Positions 42,686 through 49,769 of a DNA stretch of 64,000 nt are shown piece after piece. This DNA comes from Pectobacterium peruviense (lineage in GTDB: Bacteria; Pseudomonadota; Gammaproteobacteria; Enterobacterales; Enterobacteriaceae): contig NZ_LXFV01000002.1 of the NCBI RefSeq assembly GCF_002847345.1, forward strand, positions 62,001 to 126,000, given 5' to 3'. Within the stretch, counting starts at the first letter, position 1; each line of letters begins with the position of its first letter. The translations under genes and the position numbers were made by a program. The notes below the pieces were generated by a model. It had not been told where the DNA came from. It ran no database searches and worked only from the letters and a program-made list of their open reading frames with translations.

Positions 42686-42768
42686 TTATTCTCATTTCCA
42701 AGCGAGATCAATTGCAGCCCTTTTCCTGACGATAAGAAAAAGGGCTACATCGACTTTTGACGCAATTG

Positions 42769-43779
42769 CTACTGCTTACCGCTACTCGTCCGACGCTGTA
42801 GCTGATCGCGCAAATTCGGCGGTGTGCCTTTAATCGTCAACGTGTCTGTCGCCGGATCCCAAAAAATCCGCTCGCCAAGTAATAACGCATCAAAGTTCAG
42901 GCTAATGCCGCCACCGCTGCCCGCAAATTTGGTCAACTGACGCAGCGTCCCGCGATCGGCGGGGAAGCTCTCTTCCAGCTCATAGCCCTGATCGGCTGAA
43001 AACTGCTGAAAGGTTTTCTCTCCCAGTGGTGGCAATTCCTGCGACAGCGATGCCAGCTCGATTTCCTCACCGGACTGTAACTGCTCAGTGCAGTAGCTAT
43101 GCACCTGCTGGCGATAATTCTGGCGCTCGTTTTTATCCAACTGAGCCTCATCACAATACTCATCAACCGCTTTCAGCAGGCCACGGTTTTGTGCTTTGGT
43201 ATCCAGCCCTTCTGACGCGGCCAGAAAATCCATGAAAAAGTCAGACACTTTACGCCCCACGCGTCCTTTCAGGAACGTCAGATAGCGTGTAGATTCAGGG
43301 TTAGTTTCCCATTCAGTCAGATCGATACGAGCAATGATATCCGCGTGATTGATATCCAGATAGTGTGTGGTGCTGATATCCAACTGCTCATTAACCCGCA
43401 TGCTGTTGCAGCTATTAAGCACCGATATCAGCAAATATTCGACGGCAAGATAGCGGTACTGGCAGAACAACACGATGCCACCTTCGGCAAAAGGGTACTT
43501 AGCCAGTTCGTCACGCAGACGCCCAGTCGCGGCGCGTGAGAAACTCAGAAAGTCCTCATCCCCTTTGCGACAAGCCCGCAGCGCATCCGCCAACTCGCTT
43601 TGCTCATTAAACAGCCCGTAAGCCTTACTCTTGGCGCTGTAAACGCGATGCAGTTCAGCCATCATATCTTCTACTGCCGCATTGGTCGGCAATAGGGAAT
43701 CACGCAACACCATTTCCAGCGTTTGTTCGTCACATTTAATTAGCTGATGCAGGGTAATCTGGGCAATATCCAGACTCAT
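42769..43779 (-). CDS. yejK: Nucleoid-associated protein YejK
   Basis: A cytoplasmic protein found in the nucleoid fraction; 336 residues from the ATG at 43779, which has AAAGGAG 8 nt upstream. It matches E. coli YejK in length and in stretches such as [20 protein letters not shown] and [14 protein letters not shown]. It is divergent from yejL-yejM. An imperfect hairpin (42716-42745) follows the gene without a T run. Confidence 0.96.
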   Translation of the reverse strand: MSLDIAQITLHQLIKCDEQTLEMVLRDSLLPTNAAVEDMMAELHRVYSAKSKAYGLFNEQSELADALRACRKGDEDFLSFSRAATGRLRDELAKYPFAEGGIVLFCQYRYLAVEYLLISVLNSCNSMRVNEQLDISTTHYLDINHADIIARIDLTEWETNPESTRYLTFLKGRVGRKVSDFFMDFLAASEGLDTKAQNRGLLKAVDEYCDEAQLDKNERQNYRQQVHSYCTEQLQSGEEIELASLSQELPPLGEKTFQQFSADQGYELEESFPADRGTLRQLTKFAGSGGGISLNFDALLLGERIFWDPATDTLTIKGTPPNLRDQLQRRTSSGKQ

Positions 43780-43996
43780 GATAAACTCTCCTTTTGGCAA
43801 GGCGCGTATTCAAACACTGATACGGACCACTCGCAATACATAAAGCCGCCCCTTCGCACCAGTACGCGCTGAGCGTCTACACTAGTTATTGATGAAAACA
43901 CATCAGAGATAAAAGTACGTTAATGATAAAAGTGCGGAAAAGCATAAGCCTATACGGTAAGATAAGCGACTTTATCAGCTTGAGATACGCCATTTT

Positions 43997-44227
43997 ATGC
44001 CACAATCATCCCGTTATAGTGACGAACACGTTGAACAACTGCTTTCTGAGATGGTCAACGTGCTGGAAAAGCACCACGCTCCGACCGATCTTGCTTTGAT
44101 GGTGCTCGGTAATATGGTGACGAACTTGATTAACACCAGCGTCGCACCGACTCAACGTCAGATTCTGGCGCGTTCTTTCGCTGAAGCCCTACAGGCTTCG
44201 ATTAAAAAAGCCGATAAAGCTCACTAA
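43997..44227 (+). CDS. yejL: YejL family protein (UPF0352)
   Basis: A 76-residue cytoplasmic protein of unknown function. The sequence [20 protein letters not shown] and [18 protein letters not shown] matches E. coli YejL (75 residues). It is 14 bp before yejM and almost certainly in the same operon. Confidence 0.94.
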   Translation: MPQSSRYSDEHVEQLLSEMVNVLEKHHAPTDLALMVLGNMVTNLINTSVAPTQRQILARSFAEALQASIKKADKAH

Positions 44228-44241
44228 GTTTTGACCAACGT

Positions 44242-45990
44242 ATGGTAACCAACCGTCAGCGCTACCGCGAAAAAGTCTCCCAGATGATCAGTTGGGGACA
44301 CTGGTTCGCCTTATTCAACATTTTGCTCACTCTGGGGCTGGGTAGCCGCTATCTGTTTGTTGCCGATTGGCCAACCTCCCTGTTCGGTCGAATTTACGCG
44401 CTGGTTAGCTGGCTCGGCCATTTCAGTTTTATCGTTTTCGCGGCCTATCTGCTCGTCATCTTCCCGCTAACATTCATCGTGATGTCGCAACGCCTGCTGC
44501 GGTTCCTGTCTGCGGCGCTGGCTACAGCTGGGCTGACGATACTGTTAGTCGATGTGGAAGTCTTTACGCGTTTTCACTTGCACCTCAACAGCACCGTTTG
44601 GGAGCTCGTCGTCAACCCAGGACAAGGGGAGATTGCCCGCGACTGGCAGTGGATGTTTATCGGTATTCCGTTGATTTTCATGGCGGAGATGCTGTTCGGC
44701 ACGTGGTGCTGGCAAAAATTACGCAGCCTGAATCGCCGCAACTTTGGTAAACCACTGGCGAGCGTTTTCATTTCAGCGTTCTTTGCCTCACACCTGATGT
44801 ACATCTGGGCCGATGCGAACTTCTATCGCCCGATTACCATGCAGCGCGCCAATCTACCGCTATCTTATCCAATGACAGCACGTCGGTTTTTGGAAAAACA
44901 TGGCCTGCTGGATGCACAAGAATATCAGCGCCGGTTGACGCAACAGGGTAATCCTGAGGCGATGACGGTAGAGTATCCGCTCAATAACCTCACCTTCCGC
45001 GATAGCGGCAGCGGCTATAACCTGCTGATGGTGATGATCGACGATACGCAGCCTGATGCCATACAAAACCGTATGCCAAACCTGTCGCGTTTCGCCTCAG
45101 AAAACGTGCGCTTCAGCGATCACTACGATTCGGGTTCTCAACCAGATGCCGCCTTGTTTAATCTGTTTTACGGCCTCTCGACAACCTATATGGACGGCAT
45201 CCTGAGTGCACGTAAACCCTCAACGTTGATTGCCGCATTAAGCCAGCAGGGTTATCAGTTCGGATTATTTTCAGCGAACGGCTTCGACAGTCCGCTCTAT
45301 CGTCAGGCACTGCTTTCTGATTTCTCCTTACCCGCACCACAACAGCAAAGCGGTGATGCCATCATCGCGCAGTGGCAAGAGTGGCTCAATCGCGATAATA
45401 ATCCCGCGCCTTGGTTCTCTTACGTTGAGTTGAGCAGTGCGCCGAAAAATGCCTCCAGCAAAGATGCAGAGCCAAGTAGCCGAATGAATATTCAGGACGT
45501 TGACCGCCAGATTGGCCAAATCATTCGTACGTTGCAGGAAAAGAACATTCTGGATAACACGGTCATCATCGTGACAACCGCACAAAACCAGAATGCCAAT
45601 ACCAGCAACGCGGCACGTTTCACTCGCACGCAGTGGCAAACACCGCTTATCGTTCACTGGCCGAATACGCCGGCACAGACCATTACGAAAATGACGGACA
45701 ATAAAGACGTCATGACCACGCTGATGCAGCGCCTGCTTCATGTTAAAAATGGTACGGATGATTATTCACAAGGTGAAGATCTGTTCTCTGCCCAACGACG
45801 CTATCCGTGGTTGATTAACGGTAATGGCGGCACATTGCTAATCACAACGCCGGAACAAATCATCGTATTGGAAAGCAACGGCAACTACCGGGCTTACGAT
45901 ATGGCGGGAAATCGGCTGAATGATGAAAAACCGCAGCTTGCCCTGCTCTTGCAGGTACTAACAAACGAAAGGCGCTTTATTGCTAACTAA
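44242..45990 (+). CDS. yejM: Inner-membrane LPS regulator YejM (PbgA/LapC)
   Basis: Senses periplasmic lipid A and, through LapB, controls FtsH-dependent breakdown of LpxC. The 582-residue protein has five N-terminal helices (about 20-190), then a linker and a sulfatase-like periplasmic domain from about residue 240 with LLMVMIDDTQPDAI. The usual sulfatase nucleophile site is replaced (SGSQPDAALF), as in E. coli YejM, which acts as a sensor and not an enzyme. It is the last gene before tRNA-Pro. Confidence 0.95.
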   Translation: MVTNRQRYREKVSQMISWGHWFALFNILLTLGLGSRYLFVADWPTSLFGRIYALVSWLGHFSFIVFAAYLLVIFPLTFIVMSQRLLRFLSAALATAGLTILLVDVEVFTRFHLHLNSTVWELVVNPGQGEIARDWQWMFIGIPLIFMAEMLFGTWCWQKLRSLNRRNFGKPLASVFISAFFASHLMYIWADANFYRPITMQRANLPLSYPMTARRFLEKHGLLDAQEYQRRLTQQGNPEAMTVEYPLNNLTFRDSGSGYNLLMVMIDDTQPDAIQNRMPNLSRFASENVRFSDHYDSGSQPDAALFNLFYGLSTTYMDGILSARKPSTLIAALSQQGYQFGLFSANGFDSPLYRQALLSDFSLPAPQQQSGDAIIAQWQEWLNRDNNPAPWFSYVELSSAPKNASSKDAEPSSRMNIQDVDRQIGQIIRTLQEKNILDNTVIIVTTAQNQNANTSNAARFTRTQWQTPLIVHWPNTPAQTITKMTDNKDVMTTLMQRLLHVKNGTDDYSQGEDLFSAQRRYPWLINGNGGTLLITTPEQIIVLESNGNYRAYDMAGNRLNDEKPQLALLLQVLTNERRFIAN

Positions 45991-46068
45991 CTGACTAAAT
46001 CTAAAGCAGTCGTTCTAGCTGGCTATTGCAATAAGGTCAGGAAAATGTAGTATAAATGCTTATAGTAT

Positions 46069-46145
46069 CGGCACGTAGCGCAGCCTGGTAGCGCACCGTC
46101 ATGGGGTGTCGGGGGTCGGAGGTTCAAATCCTCTCGTGCCGACCA
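46069..46145 (+). tRNA. proL: tRNA-Pro (anticodon GGG)
   Basis: A 77-nt cloverleaf starting CGGCACG and ending CGTGCCGACCA, with encoded CCA. The acceptor stem CGGCACG pairs with CGTGCCG. The T loop GGTTCAAATCC is standard, and the anticodon GGG is at 46103-46105. It corresponds to E. coli proL, also next to yejM. Its 3' end is the integration site of the island. Confidence 0.97.
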
Positions 46146-46148
46146 AAT
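46131..46148 (+). other. attL core of the island, within tRNA-Pro
   Basis: CTCTCGTGCCGACCAAAT at the tRNA 3' end recurs at 55774-55790 as CTCTCGTGCCACCAAAT, differing by loss of one G. The two copies bound the island. Confidence 0.75.
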
Positions 46149-46189
46149 ACCTATTCGGTAAGTATCGTTTACTACCGGAAATCCCACAT

Positions 46190-46220
46190 AAACCCGCATT
46201 CTCACTGAGTCTGCGGGTTT
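46190..46220 (+). terminator. Terminator following tRNA-Pro, supplied by the island
   Basis: AAACCCGCA (46190-46198) and TGCGGGTTT (46212-46220) with a following T run. It stands in for the native tRNA-Pro terminator, which is displaced to 55800-55823 beyond attR. Confidence 0.85.
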
Positions 46221-46268
46221 TTTGTTGCCTGTTATCTATCGGGATACCCCGTTTACAGCCGGAAATTT

Positions 46269-46320
46269 TGGGACTACATTTGGGACTATATTAGCGTAGT
46301 CCCATAAAACCGTAGTCCCA
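46269..46320. promoter_or_regulatory. Integrase arm-type sites, left end
   Basis: Four copies of an 8-mer: TGGGACTA at 46269-46276 and 46281-46288, then the inverse TAGTCCCA at 46297-46304 and 46313-46320. Same-direction copies start 12 and 16 bp apart. The same 8-mer occurs twice at the right end with the same 12-bp spacing. This layout fits integrase arm-binding sites; those nearest int may also autoregulate it. Confidence 0.75.
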
Positions 46321-46332
46321 AAGGTAACGATC

Positions 46333-47583
46333 ATGGCAATTCAGACAAAGCGCCTCACAAACACGGAAGTCAAAGCCGCTAAAGCAATAGACAAAGAATT
46401 GTCACTGCATGATGGAGGCGGGCTGCTATTGTTCGTCAAACCTTCCGGCACAAAGACATGGCGTTTTCGCTATTACCAGCCACAAACTAAAAAACGCACT
46501 ACGTTGACGTTTGGTAGCTATCCGGCAATTTCTTTGGCTGATGCCAGGCAAATGCGGGAAGCAGCCAAAGCACTCTTAGAAAAAAGTATCGACCCACAAT
46601 TCCACCAGCAACAGCAGCGCGAAAAAGAACAAGCCATCAACCTAAACACATTCGCTAAAGTCTCCGCTGATTGGTACGAATTAAAAAAGTCTCAACCGCT
46701 AGCCGAGAACACCATTAAAGATATCTGGCGTTCGCTGGAAAAATACGTGTTCCCGTTCATCGGAACCCTACCGATCACCCAGCTTACCGCTCGTCACTTC
46801 ATCACCGCATTAGAACCGATACAGGCCAGCGGAAAACTGGAAACCGTCAAACGGGTAAGCCAGCGAATCAACGAGGTAATGGATTATTCAGTTAACTCCG
46901 GCCTGATTCCCGCTAACCCTGCCGCCAAGATCCGCAAAGCCTTTCAGACGCCGGTGAAAACCCATATGCCGACCATTCGGCCAGAGGCATTACCTGGCTT
47001 GATGAAAACGCTATCGGTCGCCAGCATCGAGCTACAGACCCGCTTATTGATTGAATGGCAGCTACTGACCGTTACCCGCCCTGCCGAAGCGGCTGAAACC
47101 CGCTGGAGCGAGATAAACCTTACAGATAACACCTGGACGATCCCCGCTGGCCGCATGAAGATGCGCCGCGATCACATTATTCCCCTGCCCCCGCAGGCAT
47201 TAGCCATTCTGGACGCTATGAAGCCCATTAGCGGCCATCGAGAATACCTGTTTCCATCCAGTAAAGATCCGAAACAGCCGATGAACAGCCAAACCGCTAA
47301 CGCCGCATTGCGCCGTATGGGTTACAAAGGCGTACTGGTATCCCACGGTCTACGCGCCATATTCAGTACCGCCGCCAATGAAGAAGGCTTCCCGCCAGAT
47401 GTGATCGAAGCCGCCCTCGCCCACGTTGACACCAACGAAGTGCGACGGGCCTATAACCGCTCCACCTATCTGGAACAGCGCAAGGTATTGATGTGCTGGT
47501 GGGGTGAATTTGTCGAAACAGCCGCAACGGGGAAAGTGATGGCGTCGGAAGGAGCCAGAGGATTACGCATCGCCAATAGTTAA
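46333..47583 (+). CDS. int: P4-type tyrosine integrase
   Basis: A site-specific recombinase of 416 residues for integration and excision at tRNA-Pro. It has the N-terminal P4-integrase domain (LTNTEVKAAKAIDKELSLHD), a core-binding SAM-like domain (about 105-200) and a catalytic domain. Catalytic residues seen are Arg 249 (TVTRPAE), HGLR at 338-341, a His in ALAHVD, and Tyr 374 in RRAYNRSTYLEQR. The ATG has AAGGT 8 nt upstream. It reads into the island, the usual P4 arrangement. Confidence 0.96.
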   Translation: MAIQTKRLTNTEVKAAKAIDKELSLHDGGGLLLFVKPSGTKTWRFRYYQPQTKKRTTLTFGSYPAISLADARQMREAAKALLEKSIDPQFHQQQQREKEQAINLNTFAKVSADWYELKKSQPLAENTIKDIWRSLEKYVFPFIGTLPITQLTARHFITALEPIQASGKLETVKRVSQRINEVMDYSVNSGLIPANPAAKIRKAFQTPVKTHMPTIRPEALPGLMKTLSVASIELQTRLLIEWQLLTVTRPAEAAETRWSEINLTDNTWTIPAGRMKMRRDHIIPLPPQALAILDAMKPISGHREYLFPSSKDPKQPMNSQTANAALRRMGYKGVLVSHGLRAIFSTAANEEGFPPDVIEAALAHVDTNEVRRAYNRSTYLEQRKVLMCWWGEFVETAATGKVMASEGARGLRIANS

Positions 47584-47730
47584 TGCTGTATTTATATACA
47601 GTTATTTATTGATTCCTGTTAGTTGCCCTCCTAAAATGCACTTATCCGGTGAAAACAGGCAGAACCGAGAACCCCATACCTGAATGCTTTTCTCCGTCAA
47701 CCGACACAAAATTCACTGATAGGGAGAATC

Positions 47731-48615
47731 ATGAAGAAGCTATTTAAGCTCAAAGAGTGGTTAACATTAGAAGAAACCGCCCGCAGGTTGACCACCAGCT
47801 TTCAAGAAGAAGTATCCATTGCAGACTGTCTTCAACTTGCACTTGATGGTCACATCATCATTTCAGCGCTAATAGAAAAAAACCGCTATGGTATGTGGGC
47901 TGAAAAAAAGAGCCCTCTTAGCAAAGATCTTTTAGCTGGGTTTAACAAATTCTTATTAGAGAAAGGAATGCTTAAAGAAAATCCTCACGTGCTGGATGAT
48001 GCAGTTGAGGCAATATCAAATAGGCTGCCTATACGCATGTCTCGATATGGGGAAGTGTTTCGCCTTGAAACAGGCATCTATGATCTACCGATGATAGGGG
48101 CTGAAGTATTAGATGTTTTGCACCTTTGTTCTATTCACCAAGGAAGAGAGCCAGCAACCTTTATTAATCTGGATGGACCGTTTTTAATTGATGACGAACG
48201 ATATATCAGCATAGTCGAACCTTTCATTGAGAAAGCTGTTGGATACAAAATGGATGACGCAGGAAAGCTAAGATTATTTGATGAAAAAAGAAAAGAATTC
48301 GTAACACCAGATAATTATCACTCATCGTTTTATCCCGCAGATGGATTACATGATGTCGAATTTGTATTTCGGCGCGTAAATATTGAGCAGTTTGAAAAGC
48401 AGCAGTTGGATGAATATACCGATCTCAATCTGAATGAAAGCCTTTTCGTCATTGGCGCGATTATTGATGCACTAAAAAATACATCGACCAAATCAAAAAG
48501 ATGGACACAAGATAGCCTGAAGCTGGAAATAGTCGAGAATACGGAGAACATCAAAAACCGCACTCTGGACAACTACTTTTCAGAAGCGAATAAGTTCTAT
48601 AAATCAAACTGTTAA
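47731..48615 (+). CDS. Island protein of unknown function with N-terminal HTH-like segment
   Basis: A 294-residue protein; GGGAG lies 5 nt before the ATG. The N-terminal part (EWLTLEETARRLT and ADCLQLALDGHIIISAL, residues 8-45) is a pattern seen in phage and island proteins and may be a DNA-binding or adaptor helix bundle. The middle region is unrecognised. The end (TSTKSKRWTQDSLKLEIVEN and RTLDNYFSEANKFYKSN) is Lys-rich and helical. It lies between int and alpA, a place where P4-like elements vary. No function is assigned. Confidence 0.75.
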   Translation: MKKLFKLKEWLTLEETARRLTTSFQEEVSIADCLQLALDGHIIISALIEKNRYGMWAEKKSPLSKDLLAGFNKFLLEKGMLKENPHVLDDAVEAISNRLPIRMSRYGEVFRLETGIYDLPMIGAEVLDVLHLCSIHQGREPATFINLDGPFLIDDERYISIVEPFIEKAVGYKMDDAGKLRLFDEKRKEFVTPDNYHSSFYPADGLHDVEFVFRRVNIEQFEKQQLDEYTDLNLNESLFVIGAIIDALKNTSTKSKRWTQDSLKLEIVENTENIKNRTLDNYFSEANKFYKSNC

Positions 48616-48683
48616 GTTTGCAGCGAAAATCAATTTTTCGTTGCGATGCCAATTCCCTCACTCTGTTATTGAATAGCCTCATC

Positions 48684-48701
48684 GACCGGATACGACCGGT
48701 C
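48684..48701. promoter_or_regulatory. Inverted repeat before alpA
   Basis: GACCGG (48684-48689) and CCGGTC (48696-48701) are perfect inverted 6-mers with a 6-nt centre, 19 bp before the alpA ATG. A candidate operator for the AlpA-like protein or another island regulator. Confidence 0.45.
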
Positions 48702-48720
48702 ATTGATGAGGTATATCGCT

Positions 48721-48936
48721 ATGAACCTGTTAGACAGAAAAATCCTATTAAAGAAAGAAGTGAAAGCCATTCTGCGCGTTAGCTCGGACAGCAGCTTTCA
48801 GGAAATGATCAATGCCGGAGAATTTCCCAAAGGGTTTCGGGTTGGCTTACGGCGCGTAGGCTGGTTCGAGGATGAAGTTAGCGACTGGTTAAGGCAACGT
48901 ATTGCCGAACGTGACCAGCAAACCGAAACCGCATAA
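48721..48936 (+). CDS. AlpA-family transcriptional regulator
   Basis: A 71-residue DNA-binding protein with a MerR/Xis-like winged HTH: KKEVKAILRVSSDSSFQEMI then EFPKGFRVGLRRVGWFEDEVSDWL. Members activate integrase or excision genes in P4-like elements (AlpA of CP4-57, Vis of P4). The start at 48721 has GAGG 9 nt upstream; an earlier in-frame start lacks one. Confidence 0.9.
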   Translation: MNLLDRKILLKKEVKAILRVSSDSSFQEMINAGEFPKGFRVGLRRVGWFEDEVSDWLRQRIAERDQQTETA

Positions 48937-49190
48937 GCCGACACATCCATTTTTATTGCCGCGATAGCGGCATATCGGAATCAAAAAATATGATGTTCCA
49001 AAAATCTGGCACTGGCTGGAACGGGAATTATTACGCCCAAAATCAGGTAACAGCCCTATTCATGCACAATAGAAAGTCTATTTTTATTACTCATAAAAAT
49101 GCGCAACGCTTGGCAAAACCAATACAAAACGTATTGACGCTGGCGGGGCATCTGGCTTATCGTTTCGCCGTTGCCGCAAAATCGGCGACC

Positions 49191-49201
49191 AGGTTTGACA
49201 G
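49191..49201 (+). promoter_or_regulatory. Upstream pairing target (seqA-like) for the antisense RNA
   Basis: AGGTTTGACAG contains TTGACAG, the exact complement of CTGTCAA in the antisense RNA (49332-49338). Phage P4 CI RNA pairs with one site upstream and one downstream of itself; this is the candidate upstream site. The match is short, so the assignment leans on the layout. Confidence 0.5.
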
Positions 49202-49278
49202 CCTGAATGTACAAGCGGACGACCGCTTTAGTTTCATGCGGTTTTTTTACGTCCGTAAACCATGTTATGCCCAAATTA

Positions 49279-49362
49279 TGGTGGGGCGTAATGGGGGAGC
49301 CTTCGGGCTCGCCGGTTTCTTGTACGCCGGTCTGTCAACCCTGTTACGTCTCACCACCCCGA
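49279..49362 (+). ncRNA. C4/CI-type antisense RNA of the island (approximate ends)
   Basis: A structured leader RNA upstream of the Icd-like gene. It has a GAGCC-TTCG-GGCTC tetraloop hairpin (49297-49310) and two single-stranded anti-target segments, CTGTCAA (49332-49338) and CTCACCAC (49350-49357). Exact complements, TTGACAG and GTGGTGAG, follow in the same order at 49363-49369 and 49374-49381. This is the design of P1 C4 and P4 CI RNAs, which are processed from the leader and block expression of the downstream genes. Function is inferred from layout and complementarity. Confidence 0.75.
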
Positions 49363-49381
49363 TTGACAGCGGTGTGGTGAG
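49363..49381 (+). promoter_or_regulatory. Downstream pairing target (seqC-like) before the Icd-like gene
   Basis: TTGACAG (49363-49369) and GTGGTGAG (49374-49381) complement the two anti-target segments of the RNA just upstream. They end 30 bp before the ATG at 49412. Pairing would interfere with transcription or translation of the operon running into the primase gene. Confidence 0.65.
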
Positions 49382-49411
49382 GTTTTCAAACCCGTACAAG
49401 AGGCCACCGCT

Positions 49412-49609
49412 ATGGTTGCTACCCCTACCCCGTCTCACCCTCATTTCACCTTTCTCTTTCTGGCGGTCTACCGCACAACGCCGCACGAAAAACCGCACCG
49501 TAAAGCCATTGTTGCCCCAAATGAGCGATCCGCTCGTCAGTATTTTGAGCCTGATTTTATTCTGTTCTTTGCTGGTCGCCTTCCCGTGCAGGAGGTGCGC
49601 CATGTTTGA
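49412..49609 (+). CDS. Icd-like host cell-division inhibitor family protein
   Basis: A 65-residue protein with AAGAGG 8 nt before the ATG. The pattern SHPHFTFLFLAVYRTTP, then KAIVAPNERSARQYFEPDF and the end FAGRLPVQEVRHV, is that of the Icd-like/Kil-region proteins found in P1- and P4-related elements, sometimes annotated as host cell-division inhibitor. Toxicity here is not shown. It directly follows the antisense RNA targets and overlaps the next gene by 8 bp. Confidence 0.75.
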   Translation: MVATPTPSHPHFTFLFLAVYRTTPHEKPHRKAIVAPNERSARQYFEPDFILFFAGRLPVQEVRHV

Positions 49610-49769
49610 TAACACACCGCTGGAACAGGAAGAACTGATCGATCAGTGTCGTGCGCTGGCTTATGCCATCGTGGAGTTAAGGGAGCCACAGGCAAAAGAG
49701 ATCCTGATGTTCATTCTTGCCGAACGGCTTGATACGCTGCATCGTACGCAGGAGGACGAAGCCGCATGA
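49602..49769 (+). CDS. Small island protein preceding the primase
   Basis: A 55-residue acidic, helical protein (DNTPLEQEELIDQCRALAYA). AGGAGG lies 7 nt before the ATG. Its stop overlaps the primase start by 4 bp (ATGA), so the two are translationally coupled. Similar small genes occupy this position in other P4-like islands; the role is unknown. Confidence 0.75.
   Translation: MFDNTPLEQEELIDQCRALAYAIVELREPQAKEILMFILAERLDTLHRTQEDEAA

Noticed and set aside
48990..49769. A 259-codon open frame spanning the C4-type RNA region
   Set aside because: It runs through the structured antisense RNA and its targets. Its last 55 codons, from 49602, are the real small gene with its own AGGAGG site, and the Icd-like gene lies in another frame. 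The N-terminal 200 codons look non-coding.
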